Positions 1 through 7,011 of a stretch of DNA of 64,000 nt are shown here, one piece after another (positions within the stretch are counted from its first letter, which is position 1; every line of letters starts with the position of its first letter). The notes beneath the pieces are model-generated. The model was given only the letters and a program-made list of their open reading frames with translations. It ran no database searches and was not told the DNA's origin. Source of the DNA: an uncultured Clostridia bacterium. Its GTDB lineage: Bacteria; Bacillota; Clostridia; Oscillospirales; Ruminococcaceae. The stretch is from positions 1 to 64,000 of the forward strand of contig CALXBD010000065.1 in the NCBI GenBank assembly GCA_944386445.1, given 5' to 3'. Position numbers and translations under genes: made by a program.

Positions 1-5
1 ACTGA

Positions 6-40
6 CAAAAATGGGGTAGACATCTAAAGTGTCTACCCCA
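6..40 (-). terminator. Intrinsic terminator of the tRNA-Pro-Thr-Tyr transcript
   Basis: Read on the minus strand, an 11-bp perfect stem (TGGGGTAGACA / TGTCTACCCCA) with a 7-nt loop is followed by TTTTTG. It lies 3 nt past the tRNA-Tyr CCA end, as expected for the end of this tRNA operon. Confidence 0.85.
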
Positions 41-42
41 GA

Positions 43-128
43 TGGTGGACGAGGGTGGATTCGGACCACCGAAGCTGAAAAGCAACAGATTTACAGTCTG
101 CCCCCTTTGGCCACTCGGGAACTCGTCA
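43..128 (-). tRNA. tRNA-Tyr (anticodon GTA)
   Basis: An 86-nt class II tRNA. The anticodon loop CTGTAAA gives GUA (Tyr). There is a long variable arm with a GCT/AGC stem, a GGTGG/CCACC T stem, and CCA is encoded. The acceptor arms read TGACGAG and CTCGTCC, so pairs 2-71 to 7-66 form but position 1 is U opposite C72. Bacterial tyrosyl-tRNA synthetases normally use G1-C72 as an identity pair, so this base is odd. It is the last gene of a three-tRNA transcript. Confidence 0.93.
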
Positions 129-192
129 ATATTAAATTGGATCTGCTTTTGCACAGCCGTACCGGCGCAGATAACCGTTTTGTCAGAGTAGA

Positions 193-268
193 TGGAGCTG
201 GTGGACGGACTCGAACCCCCGACCTGCTGATTACAAATCAGCTGCTCTACCAACTGAGCTACACCAGC
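193..268 (-). tRNA. tRNA-Thr (anticodon TGT)
   Basis: A 76-nt tRNA with a perfect 7-bp acceptor stem (GCTGGTG / CACCAGC), discriminator U and encoded CCA. The anticodon loop TTTGTAA gives UGU, reading ACA-type threonine codons. It is the middle gene of the Pro-Thr-Tyr transcript. Confidence 0.97.
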
Positions 269-301
269 GAATTCGCGCTCCAAATTGCCCCACACAAAGG
301 A

Positions 302-378
302 TGGTCGGGGCGACAGGACTCGAACCTGCGGCATCTTGGTCCCAAACCAAGCACTCTACCAAACTGAGCTACGCCCCG
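302..378 (-). tRNA. tRNA-Pro (anticodon TGG)
   Basis: A 77-nt tRNA with acceptor stem CGGGGCG / CGCCCCG, discriminator A and encoded CCA. The anticodon loop TTTGGGA gives UGG (Pro). It is the first gene of the three-tRNA operon, about 25 nt downstream of a near-consensus promoter. Confidence 0.97.
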
Positions 379-407
379 GCAGTTGGTCCTCTCATGACAG
401 CTGTTCT

Positions 408-436
408 ATTTTATCACAGCTGAAGGATTTTGTCAA
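408..436 (-). promoter_or_regulatory. Sigma-A promoter of the Pro-Thr-Tyr tRNA operon
   Basis: On the minus strand TTGACA (431-436), a 17-nt spacer and TAAAAT (408-413). The spacing is ideal and the position fits a short leader before tRNA-Pro. Confidence 0.85.
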
Positions 437-445
437 GCACTTTTA

Positions 446-488
446 TAATAAAATACAAGCCGCAAATACCGTATATTTACGGCTTGTA
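446..488 (-). terminator. Intrinsic terminator after tRNA-Arg
   Basis: On the minus strand, TACAAGCCGTAAATA pairs with TATTTGCGGCTTGTA (one G-U pair) around a short loop, followed by TTTTATTATAAAA. It isolates tRNA-Arg from the next tRNA operon, whose promoter starts just downstream. Confidence 0.85.
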
Positions 489-491
489 CCT

Positions 492-568
492 TGGCGCGCC
501 CGGAGGGATTCGAACCCGCGACCTTTTGATTCGTAGTCAAACACTCTATCCAACTGAGCTACGAGCGC
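492..568 (-). tRNA. tRNA-Arg (anticodon ACG)
   Basis: A 77-nt tRNA with acceptor arms GCGCTCG / CGGGCGC (one U-G pair), discriminator G and encoded CCA. The anticodon loop CTACGAA gives ACG, which is normally deaminated to ICG by TadA. It is transcribed alone, with its own promoter and terminator. Confidence 0.97.
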
Positions 569-607
569 AAATCACAGCTTGACTCACATCAACTGACAAC
601 GAATGTT

Positions 608-636
608 ATTTTACCATACACTCTTTCATTTGTCAA
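608..636 (-). promoter_or_regulatory. Sigma-A promoter of tRNA-Arg
   Basis: On the minus strand TTGACA (631-636), 17 nt, TAAAAT (608-613). Both hexamers and the spacing are identical to those of the other tRNA promoter in this window. Confidence 0.85.
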
Positions 637-684
637 TAGGTTTCTTGAAAAATCTTGCATATTTGCGCCTGTATCTGCTAATCT

Positions 685-1074
685 TTAATATTTTTTCCAA
701 TCGAAAGGCAAAAGCTCTCCTAAAGTCCGGACTTCGCCGTCCGGCAGCAGGACCTGCGCGTTCCGATTTTCTGCATCCAATGAAGTAAGAAACTCCCGGC
801 AGCGACCGCATGGAGGCATAATGCTTCCATCCCAGTCAACCGCCACTACCATCAAAATTTTCGACTCTCCTGCTGTAACCATGGCAGCTGCTGCGGAATG
901 TTCTGCGCAAAATCCTACCGAACAGGCAATATCAATACACACACCTGTGTAAATCTTTCCGCTTTCCGACAGAATTGCCGCTCCGACACCACCGGCCTCT
1001 GCATAATCATTCAGTTTCCGGGGGTTCAAGACGGATTTTGCTGCTTCATAAAGTTTCTCTTGCATTGAATTCAT
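685..1074 (-). CDS. Cytidine/blasticidin-S deaminase-like protein
   Basis: A 129-residue zinc deaminase of the cytidine deaminase superfamily, expected to hydrolyse the amino group of cytidine or a related base. The zinc site is visible: C56-A-E58, where Glu is the proton shuttle, and PCGRC with C89 and C92. The length is typical of the tetrameric class. The ATG at 1074 follows GGAGAA at good spacing; in-frame codons further upstream overlap the PHP gene and were not used. It is the last gene of the minus-strand hydrogenase-sensor operon, 43 nt after the PHP gene. No clear terminator is visible behind it. Pyrimidine salvage is the likely role; blasticidin-S deaminase is an alternative name for the same fold. 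Confidence 0.85.
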   Translation of the reverse strand: MNSMQEKLYEAAKSVLNPRKLNDYAEAGGVGAAILSESGKIYTGVCIDIACSVGFCAEHSAAAAMVTAGESKILMVVAVDWDGSIMPPCGRCREFLTSLDAENRNAQVLLPDGEVRTLGELLPFDWKKY

Positions 1075-1117
1075 AAAAATTCTCCTTTTTCCGGTTAGCA
1101 TCGTTTCCTCACAAAAA

Positions 1118-1837
1118 TTAAACCTGCTCCTCCCCACGGAGCCTTTCCAAAATTGCCGGAACAGAAATCCTTTCGATTTCCAGCTTTTTAGGCTCATGCA
1201 TAGACCACGTTTCCAAGCTATGAGCATCCGAATCACTGATTACCAAATGTTTTCCTTCCCCCGGCAGAACAAAGCCTTTCTGCACGCCGCTAGGACTTAC
1301 CTCAATCGTATACGCATTCAGTTCCGGCGGAAGAAAGCCCAGGCTCGACAGTACCGAATAGGCAGATTTATCCACATGGGCTGGTATGGGGACGCCTCCC
1401 CGCTGCCGCACCTTTTCAAAAACCGCTTCAATGGAAAATGAAACCGCATTGATCAGCAGCTTTTCTACCTGATCCACCACACAGTCGTTCTCATCCATCA
1501 CCAGCTGATCCCCGAAGATATCCGGCTGATTATTTACCGCAGGCAGCGCCGCATACAGTTCTTCCCCCATATCCAACGCCGACGCCACATCCGGAAACAA
1601 GGACAACACATGGACTTCCTCAGCCGTATTGATCTCAATGGCCGGAACCACCAAAATGCCCTGTTCCATTCCCAGCCGGCATACTGCGGGAAGATTTCTC
1701 GCACTGTTGTGATCGCTGACCGCAATGACCGGCACCTCCAAAATTCCTGCCATTCCAACGATATTGTTGGGTGTCATCTCATTTTCCCCGCAGGGCGAAA
1801 GGCAGGAATGCAGATGCAGGTCATATGAAACTAACAC
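1118..1837 (-). CDS. PHP-domain metal-dependent phosphoesterase
   Basis: 239 residues of the PHP (polymerase and histidinol phosphatase) superfamily, which hydrolyses phosphoesters with bound metals. Visible metal ligands include D6-L-H8-L-H10, S-D42-H43, E68 followed by E73/E74 and H76, PAHVDK near residue 150 and SDSDAHS near residue 205. The start is GTG, overlapping the stop region of the preceding DRTGG gene by 7 nt with GGGAG upstream, so translation is probably coupled. PHP proteins of this type recur beside sensory and bifurcating [FeFe]-hydrogenase genes in Clostridia. The substrate is unknown. Confidence 0.85.
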   Translation of the reverse strand: MLVSYDLHLHSCLSPCGENEMTPNNIVGMAGILEVPVIAVSDHNSARNLPAVCRLGMEQGILVVPAIEINTAEEVHVLSLFPDVASALDMGEELYAALPAVNNQPDIFGDQLVMDENDCVVDQVEKLLINAVSFSIEAVFEKVRQRGGVPIPAHVDKSAYSVLSSLGFLPPELNAYTIEVSPSGVQKGFVLPGEGKHLVISDSDAHSLETWSMHEPKKLEIERISVPAILERLRGEEQV

Positions 1838-2169
1838 AGCCCCAGCTCCCGAGCCAGTTTAATGGCTACCTGAAAACTGGGTTCGGAGGATTCCAGAACA
1901 CAGACCTCCTGGTCCTGTGCTTTTTTCACGCAGTTTTCATCAAAATGAATATCCTCGCACAGAATTACACAGCTGACATCAGCCAGCACAGCCACCGCAA
2001 TTGTATTGATGTTCGCCATCACCGTCACCAGAGCGTCGTCCGCCTTGGCGCGTCCCATTACCAGGCTCAGCAGGTCGCTGCAATAAGCGCCCCCGATATC
2101 CCGGCAATCCCCCGCGCCTTGGGAAACCACTTTCAGCCCGTATTTTTCCGCAAATGCAATCGGCGTCAT
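1831..2169 (-). CDS. DRTGG-type small regulatory protein (copy 2)
   Basis: A 112-residue single-domain protein resembling the DRTGG-type domains encoded next to clostridial hydrogenase sensor genes. It is small and soluble, with no membrane segment or cysteine motif. The ATG at 2169 is preceded by GGAGGAAAAATC and overlaps the end of the sensory hydrogenase gene by 4 nt (ATGA), so the two are probably co-translated. It shares operon and general character with the protein at 6161-6511. Biochemical activity is not known; a ligand-binding or signalling role is inferred from context. Confidence 0.65.
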   Translation of the reverse strand: MTPIAFAEKYGLKVVSQGAGDCRDIGGAYCSDLLSLVMGRAKADDALVTVMANINTIAVAVLADVSCVILCEDIHFDENCVKKAQDQEVCVLESSEPSFQVAIKLARELGLC

Positions 2170-3494
2170 GATTTTTCCTCCTCATTTCCCTCTTCCGGCC
2201 GGAAGGGCGCCGGTATGTAATGTTCCAGTTTGTGGATATCCTTCAGCAAGCTCTGAATTCCCGCCTTATATTTGAAAACACAGTCGTCTACCGACGCAAC
2301 TCCCCGGACCACATCTTCCGCCAACGCGCGGCAGGACGGGGCACCGCAGGATCCGCAATCCAATCCTTCCAGCGAATCCGCTATTTCTTCCACCCGGGCC
2401 ATTTTTTCCATTGCCGCGCCCATATCTTCATCCAATTTCAGCACCGGCACGTATTCAAGCGGCGTATCCCAAAGCATTTCCGGGCCGATTTCTTCGATAT
2501 GGTTCATGCTTACCGGCAGATGTTTCCGGATTCTGTAGAGCTTAGTCCGAGCTACATACGGATTTTCTACGTTCAGGACCCCGCCCACACATCCGCCGGA
2601 GCAGGCGTTCAATTCGATAAAATCCACATCCCGGAACTTCTCATCCTCCAGGTCTTCCAAAACCCGGATGACATTTTCGATTCCGTCAGCAGCCAGATAG
2701 TTATCATTGATAAGCCCTGATGCCTCGCCGCTGGAGCTGCCCCAGGACAATCCGATTTTTCCTGATTCCGAGACTGTTTTCGGCGGCTCAGTAATGGTCT
2801 GCTTCATGAAGGGCAGCAGCTGCGTATAGATATCGCTGACGGCCACCACGGCATCCACGGCACTTTTTTCGGTTCCCAATGGCATTTTGGTAGCCGTTAC
2901 CTTGGCGGGACAGGGAGAAATGAACACAGCCCCTATTTTCTCTGCCGGCAGCCCTGTTTTTTGGATTGCTTCCTTTTTTGCCAGCCGGGCCGCCACCTCG
3001 ATGGGCGCATTCAGCGGCAGGATATGCTCAATCAGGCTGGGGAACCGCACCCGAATCAGCCGGGTCACCGCCGGACAGGCAGAACTGATGACCGGCCGGG
3101 GCAAGTTTCCTCCCTTCATCAGCTGCCTGGTTGCCGCAGACACCAACTCGGCGGCCTTTGCCACCTCGAACACACTGTCAAAGCCAAAATCCAGCAGGGC
3201 GTTGAGGACGATATCCACATCTTCCAGATTATTAAACTGGGCCATAAAGGACGGAGCGGGCAGGGCAATGACATACTCATATTCATGCAGCACATCCAAA
3301 CTGTCGCAGGTGGCCCGTTTGGCGTGATGCGGGCAGACGCGGATACATTCGCCACAGTCGATGCATCGTTCCGTGATAATATGAGCCTTTTTATTGCGCA
3401 CCCGGATTGCCTCTGTCGGACAGCGCTTGATGCAGTTGATGCACCCCATGCACTTATCCTTATCCAGCGTTACCGAGTGGAAAAATTCCTGCAT
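2166..3494 (-). CDS. Sensory-type [FeFe]-hydrogenase homologue with ferredoxin and Fe-S domains
   Basis: 442 residues. The N-terminus carries two [4Fe-4S] ferredoxin motifs (C15, C18, C21, C25 and C44, C47, C50, C54). The central hydrogenase large-subunit domain keeps the H-cluster cysteines in variant motifs: SSACPA for TSCSP, SPCPAK for MPCTAK, and NACSGGCVGG for MACPGGC. The C-terminus has a four-cysteine Fe-S domain (DCGSCGAPSC then C about 17 residues on). These altered motifs and the lack of a partner diaphorase fit the group C/D putative H2- or redox-sensing hydrogenases rather than a catalytic enzyme. RBS GGGAGG sits 7 nt before the ATG. It lies in an operon with an ATPase-fold protein and DRTGG proteins, divergent from the catalytic hydABC set. 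The sensing role is inference. Confidence 0.85.
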   Translation of the reverse strand: MQEFFHSVTLDKDKCMGCINCIKRCPTEAIRVRNKKAHIITERCIDCGECIRVCPHHAKRATCDSLDVLHEYEYVIALPAPSFMAQFNNLEDVDIVLNALLDFGFDSVFEVAKAAELVSAATRQLMKGGNLPRPVISSACPAVTRLIRVRFPSLIEHILPLNAPIEVAARLAKKEAIQKTGLPAEKIGAVFISPCPAKVTATKMPLGTEKSAVDAVVAVSDIYTQLLPFMKQTITEPPKTVSESGKIGLSWGSSSGEASGLINDNYLAADGIENVIRVLEDLEDEKFRDVDFIELNACSGGCVGGVLNVENPYVARTKLYRIRKHLPVSMNHIEEIGPEMLWDTPLEYVPVLKLDEDMGAAMEKMARVEEIADSLEGLDCGSCGAPSCRALAEDVVRGVASVDDCVFKYKAGIQSLLKDIHKLEHYIPAPFRPEEGNEEEKS

Positions 3495-3536
3495 AAGAAA
3501 ACCTCCCGTCCTGTCTGGTTAGCAGCGCCCAACCAG

Positions 3537-4187
3537 TTAAAGTATAAAGAACACCAAGACCCCTACGCCCAGCAGCAGTACACCTCCGACCCGCTCCATG
3601 ACCAACGCCGCGTTGCTGGGGCTTGCATCTTTAAACCTCCACCCATAAGAAAGATACCAAGCGGTTTCCGGCGATACCAATTGGAACACTCCTGCTCCCG
3701 CCAGCAACAAAATCAGCAGCACTTTCCCAAAATTCAGCGAAGAACCGCTCCTGCCGGTCTTTCCTTCCACAATGACCTCACACAACGCTTCCGGGTCGGG
3801 ATAGGGAGACTGAAGCATGTGGGTATCGTACCATGTACCGCCTCCGCTGCCGCCCATGCTGTGTTGGTTCCAATACCATTCCGTTCCATCCGGGAAAGTG
3901 ATCTCACAGGCGTAATTCTCCCGGCTGCCGGAAAATTCATAAGGATATTCTTCTGTCTGGCCATACTGATCCACCAGCAGAGTATCTTTCTCACCAAAAG
4001 TGACCGTAAACCGTAGCGGCCCATCAGAACCGCCTTCCCGCAGCTCCCAGGTGCCTTTATCTGTCTGAATAGCCACCTGGCTGCCTGCCAGCGCCGGTAT
4101 CCCTGCCAGAAGCAATCCGGCTGTAAGCAATACTGCCAACATTACTGCAATCTTTTGAACTAATATGAAATAGTGACGATGTTCCAT
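3537..4187 (-). CDS. Membrane protein with an exported domain, DUF6199-like C-terminus
   Basis: 216 residues. One N-terminal membrane segment (about 12-32) is followed by an exported, Gly- and Trp-rich region of about 115 residues, then two C-terminal membrane segments. The stretch ETAWYLSYGWRFKDA between the last two resembles DUF6199-type membrane proteins; that name is from memory and unverified. The RBS is GGAG, 8 nt before ATG. It sits between the sensory hydrogenase and the fused permease-like gene on the same strand, so it is probably co-transcribed. No function can be assigned. Its presence in a hydrogenase-sensor operon is unusual. Confidence 0.6.
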   Translation of the reverse strand: MEHRHYFILVQKIAVMLAVLLTAGLLLAGIPALAGSQVAIQTDKGTWELREGGSDGPLRFTVTFGEKDTLLVDQYGQTEEYPYEFSGSRENYACEITFPDGTEWYWNQHSMGGSGGGTWYDTHMLQSPYPDPEALCEVIVEGKTGRSGSSLNFGKVLLILLLAGAGVFQLVSPETAWYLSYGWRFKDASPSNAALVMERVGGVLLLGVGVLVFFIL

Positions 4188-4206
4188 CCGAACAACTCCA
4201 TACCCT

Positions 4207-5712
4207 TTATTCTTCCGCTTTTTTCCCCTGCAGCACAGCTAGAAGAGCCGCGCACAGGATTCCCACTGCCAGCGGCACCAAAGCGGTCAGCAGCGTATAA
4301 AGATTGCCGGTTGCTCCGCCTTCCCCGGACAAAATGCTCTGACGGGCCAAAACGGAGACTCCCCAGTGGTTTGAATCCGATAAATAAATGGTTTCACCAT
4401 ATGCATCGCCCCATGTGTTCGCGAAAATCAGTCCACCGAACACCAGCAGATAGGGCAGCGCTGCCCGGAAGAATCTTCCCGCTGCGGGAAAACGCCCGCA
4501 CTCTGCAGCGCACAGAAAACCGATTCCCAGCAGCAGCACCGGCTGCATCAGCTGTCCCAGTACCAAAGGGAAGCGGGTGTTGGGCATTTGCAGCGCCCGT
4601 ACGATCAGATAATTTCCAATCACGTTCTGCCCCAGCAGGATCATCACCGCCGTCAGCAGGAAAGCCGCCCCGCCAAAGCCGGTTGTCATGCCATACCCAA
4701 ACACTGCCAAAAATACGACCCCAACCACAGTGGCAATGATCGCCGTCAGCAGGCTGTTCAAAACTGCTCCCGGATATCCTTCTGCCCAGCTGGTCCCAAA
4801 GGATACCACGCAGACAGCAGCTGCTGCCACCAGCGCCAACGCCGCAAAAACCAATCCGACTACACCGATGCCGGCAGACGGAACTGCCGCATCTCCTGAT
4901 TTTGCAAGGTGCTTTTTGAAAAGAAGCCCGCCTAAAACACAGGCGATTACAGCAGGAATGATCTGCAAAACTACTCCTGTCACCCAAACCGCTGCACCGG
5001 AGCTGAAGTTCATCTGCTGCATTCCTGCCCGGAACATGTAGGTCCCAAAATTGTCAGCAGCTTCGTAAACCATTGGGTTATAAAGCTGCGACACCAGCCC
5101 CGCATCAGGAGAAAACAGTCCCATCAGTCCTGCCAGAGCCATCAGACCGGTTCCTGCCAAAGCCCCAGAAAAACTGCCTCTGCCCTTTTCAAGGGCCAGC
5201 CTGCCGCCAATTGCTGCGAAAAAGGCCGCAAGTCCAAAAGTCTTCGCGCCAGCCGACACCATATAAAGGAGCGGGAACAGCGCAGGCTGCATCTTCCACT
5301 CCACCGGCAGCAGCCGGACTAAAAACACAACATAGGTAATATCCGGCAAAAAAGCCGGCAGCAGTAAAATCCCCGCCAGTCCAAAGCACAGACTCCGGGA
5401 GCGGATCTGGGATGCCCCCCAGCCTGCCAGCAGGGCCGGTATCAACGGCAGAAATGCTCCCAACAGGGTCTGCACCAGGGAGTTGCGCACCAAAATCATG
5501 AAAAGCGAAGGATCAAACACATGCACATAATTTTCAAGCCCTACAAACGGGCTTCCCAAAATTCCCGATACGGGACTATATGCTTGAAAAGAAAGAAGGA
5601 ACGAGATAATTGCCGGAATCCCCAAAAAGATCAAAACTGCCGCAGCTGCCAATCCAAAGCAGAGCCACCCGACCGAACGATTTGTTCTTTGCTGCACATT
5701 CGCATTCGTCAT
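4207..5712 (-). CDS. Fused double ABC-permease-like membrane protein without EAA loops
   Basis: 501 residues with roughly 12 hydrophobic segments. The first 200 residues resemble the start of a MalF/UgpA-type sugar permease (FLLSFQAYSP, VGLENYVHVF, RNSL). The second half, from about residue 320, resembles a MalG-type permease (VVSFG, LNSLLTAI, NTWGDAY). The cytoplasmic EAA loop that contacts the ATPase, usually EAA-x3-G, is not visible in either half. No binding protein or ATPase gene is nearby. AGGAGG precedes both GTG 5715 and ATG 5712; the ATG has better spacing. It may be a degenerate permease pair fused into one chain and reused for another role. Confidence 0.6.
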   Translation of the reverse strand: MTNANVQQRTNRSVGWLCFGLAAAAVLIFLGIPAIISFLLSFQAYSPVSGILGSPFVGLENYVHVFDPSLFMILVRNSLVQTLLGAFLPLIPALLAGWGASQIRSRSLCFGLAGILLLPAFLPDITYVVFLVRLLPVEWKMQPALFPLLYMVSAGAKTFGLAAFFAAIGGRLALEKGRGSFSGALAGTGLMALAGLMGLFSPDAGLVSQLYNPMVYEAADNFGTYMFRAGMQQMNFSSGAAVWVTGVVLQIIPAVIACVLGGLLFKKHLAKSGDAAVPSAGIGVVGLVFAALALVAAAAVCVVSFGTSWAEGYPGAVLNSLLTAIIATVVGVVFLAVFGYGMTTGFGGAAFLLTAVMILLGQNVIGNYLIVRALQMPNTRFPLVLGQLMQPVLLLGIGFLCAAECGRFPAAGRFFRAALPYLLVFGGLIFANTWGDAYGETIYLSDSNHWGVSVLARQSILSGEGGATGNLYTLLTALVPLAVGILCAALLAVLQGKKAEE

Positions 5713-5739
5713 CACAGATTCCTCCTTTTCACGGAGGTG

Positions 5740-6189
5740 TTATCCCCCGGTATAAACCGTCATATAAACAGTAGTTCCTACTCCTACAGTAGACTCTATC
5801 CGCATTTCGTCGGAATACTTTTTCATATTGGGAAGTCCCATGCCTGCACCGAAGCCCAAAGAACGCACTTCATCCGGCGCGGTGGACCACCCTTCCTGCA
5901 TAGCCTTGTCGATATCGGCAATACCTTTGCCGGTATCCGCCAGCACCATGGTGATTTTGTCCGGAGAAACCTCTACATCAATATGTCCTCCGTCTGCATG
6001 GATCACCATATTGATTTCCCCTTCGTAAAGGGCAATAGATACCTTGCGGATCACTTCCGGGGATACCCCCAGCTTCCGCAAATTCTTTTTCACGTTGGAA
6101 GAAGCCTCCCCAGCCCGGGTAAAATCGCTTCCGTCCACTTCGTATGTCCATTTTAACGTACTAATCGGTAACCCCTCCTCTGAGACCAT
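5740..6189 (-). CDS. RsbW/anti-sigma-type ATP-binding protein
   Basis: 149 residues of the GHKL ATPase fold without a histidine phospho-acceptor domain, like RsbW/SpoIIAB. Visible are an N-box-like stretch with YEGEINMVIH, the G1 box DTGKGI and the G2 region GFGAGMGLPNM. The family typically binds and phosphorylates or sequesters partner proteins. The ATG at 6189 has a poor RBS. A strong GAGGAGGGG lies inside the reading frame, 8 nt before an ATT codon at 6165 that overlaps the TAG stop of the upstream DRTGG gene, so the true start may be ATT 6165. It is encoded directly after DRTGG copy 1 and is a likely output partner of the sensory hydrogenase (inference). Confidence 0.8.
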   Translation of the reverse strand: MVSEEGLPISTLKWTYEVDGSDFTRAGEASSNVKKNLRKLGVSPEVIRKVSIALYEGEINMVIHADGGHIDVEVSPDKITMVLADTGKGIADIDKAMQEGWSTAPDEVRSLGFGAGMGLPNMKKYSDEMRIESTVGVGTTVYMTVYTGG

Positions 6190-6511
6190 TTTCCCAAAGG
6201 AGCCCGCAGGCAGTAAACATCCGGTGACTGGTTTTCATCAGTACCATCCCGCGCCGCTTTGCAAGGGCGATCATATCTTCATCCGGCTCCTTGCCCCGGA
6301 CAAATACAATGCACACCATATCCATCATATCTGCCGTCCGGACCACCTGGATATTGACAAGCCCTGTCAGCAGCACCGCCTGATTCTTCACAAAGGCCAG
6401 TACATCGCTCATCATATCTGAGCCGCAAGCGTCATGTACTTCCGTATCCAGATTTTCCTCCCCGCAAATCAGGTCGGCATCCAGCACCCGCATTACGTCC
6501 CGTACATCCAT
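6161..6511 (-). CDS. DRTGG-type small regulatory protein (copy 1)
   Basis: A 116-residue soluble protein starting MDVRDVMRVLDADLICG, typical of the DRTGG-type proteins found beside hydrogenase sensor genes. It is the first gene of the minus-strand operon, with GGGAGGA 5 nt before the ATG. Its end overlaps the next reading frame by up to 29 nt. The leader of about 130 nt contains a hairpin and a perfect 14-bp palindrome. Function is unproven; a ligand-sensing role is inferred from context. Confidence 0.65.
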   Translation of the reverse strand: MDVRDVMRVLDADLICGEENLDTEVHDACGSDMMSDVLAFVKNQAVLLTGLVNIQVVRTADMMDMVCIVFVRGKEPDEDMIALAKRRGMVLMKTSHRMFTACGLLWENGLRGGVTD

Positions 6512-6593
6512 TCTTCATTCCTCCCGGTCATTTTGAGAATCAGATACCCCTCATGCTTCCATAGCATGGGGTTTCATGTCCGCAGCTGCATCA

Positions 6594-6607
6594 AAAAGAC
6601 GTCTTTT
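6594..6607. promoter_or_regulatory. Perfect 14-bp palindrome in the sensor-operon leader
   Basis: AAAAGACGTCTTTT is its own reverse complement. It lies about 45 bp downstream of the minus-strand -10, so a bound protein could act as a roadblock. As RNA it would have no loop, which favours a DNA-binding site. Confidence 0.4.
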
Positions 6608-6649
6608 CATCCGCGATAACAGCCTACACCTCATACTGAGATTAATTTA

Positions 6650-6677
6650 AGTATACCATATTCCCCTCTTCTGTCAA
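6650..6677 (-). promoter_or_regulatory. Promoter of the hydrogenase-sensor operon
   Basis: On the minus strand TTGACA (6672-6677), a 16-nt spacer and TATACT (6650-6655), giving a leader of about 130 nt before the DRTGG gene. Confidence 0.75.
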
Positions 6678-6710
6678 TTTCTTTCTGCCCAATTGTCAAA
6701 ACTTTTGTTG

Positions 6711-6723
6711 AAACCGTCGGTTT
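6711..6723. promoter_or_regulatory. 13-bp palindrome upstream of the sensor-operon -35
   Basis: AAACCG-T-CGGTTT is an inverted repeat centred about 40 bp upstream of the minus-strand -35, an activator-like position. The binding protein is unknown. Confidence 0.35.
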
Positions 6724-6840
6724 TGAACGCAGTTTTTACAGCATTTGGTCCTCCCCTTAACTTTTTATCTTTTGTGGAAGGTCCCTAAAAAAGGGAAAAC
6801 AGGTTATTCTACAAACACTATAGTAATTTTCGCTAAAATA

Positions 6841-6849
6841 TGCTATAAT
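6841..6849 (+). promoter_or_regulatory. Extended -10 promoter of the hydCBA operon
   Basis: TGCTATAAT (TGn plus a consensus -10 at 6844-6849). The -35 region TAGTAA, 17 nt upstream, is weak. It gives a leader of about 155 nt before hydC. Confidence 0.65.
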
Positions 6850-6980
6850 GTGAAGAAGCATAGAGCATCTTTTTCCCTGTCCGGAAAAGACGCTCCGATT
6901 TCTGCCGCCTTCTGCTGTGCAAATACCGTCCTGTAAACGGCGCATGGTCAGACGGTCGGTACGATTGTTGTCGCATCAAT

Positions 6981-6998
6981 GTGTTAAACATTTCACAA
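6981..6998. promoter_or_regulatory. Rex-like redox operator before hydC
   Basis: GTGTTAA-ACAT-TTCACAA matches the clostridial Rex consensus TTGTTAA-N4-TTAACAA at 12 of 14 positions. It ends at the AAGGAGG ribosome binding site, about 130 bp downstream of the mapped -10. Rex binds such sites when NADH is low. The role here is inference. Confidence 0.5.
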
Positions 6999-7011
6999 GG
7001 AGGTCCGCACT

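Larger units (their letters stand above)
6512..7011. other. 500-bp divergent control region between sensor and hydrogenase operons
   Basis: No gene is visible. It holds a minus-strand promoter (6650-6677), a plus-strand extended -10 promoter (6841-6849), two palindromes (6594-6607 and 6711-6723), a hairpin in the minus leader (6547-6571: CCCC, CATGC, loop, GCATG, GGG) without a T run, and a Rex-like operator abutting the hydC ribosome binding site. Both transcripts have long leaders, about 130 nt on the minus side and 155 nt on the plus side. Confidence 0.8.

Noticed and set aside
29..536. Short plus-strand open frames over the tRNA genes
   Set aside because: They are the complements of tRNA-Tyr, Thr, Pro and Arg; the repeated DSNLR-like peptides are the usual translation of the T-arm.
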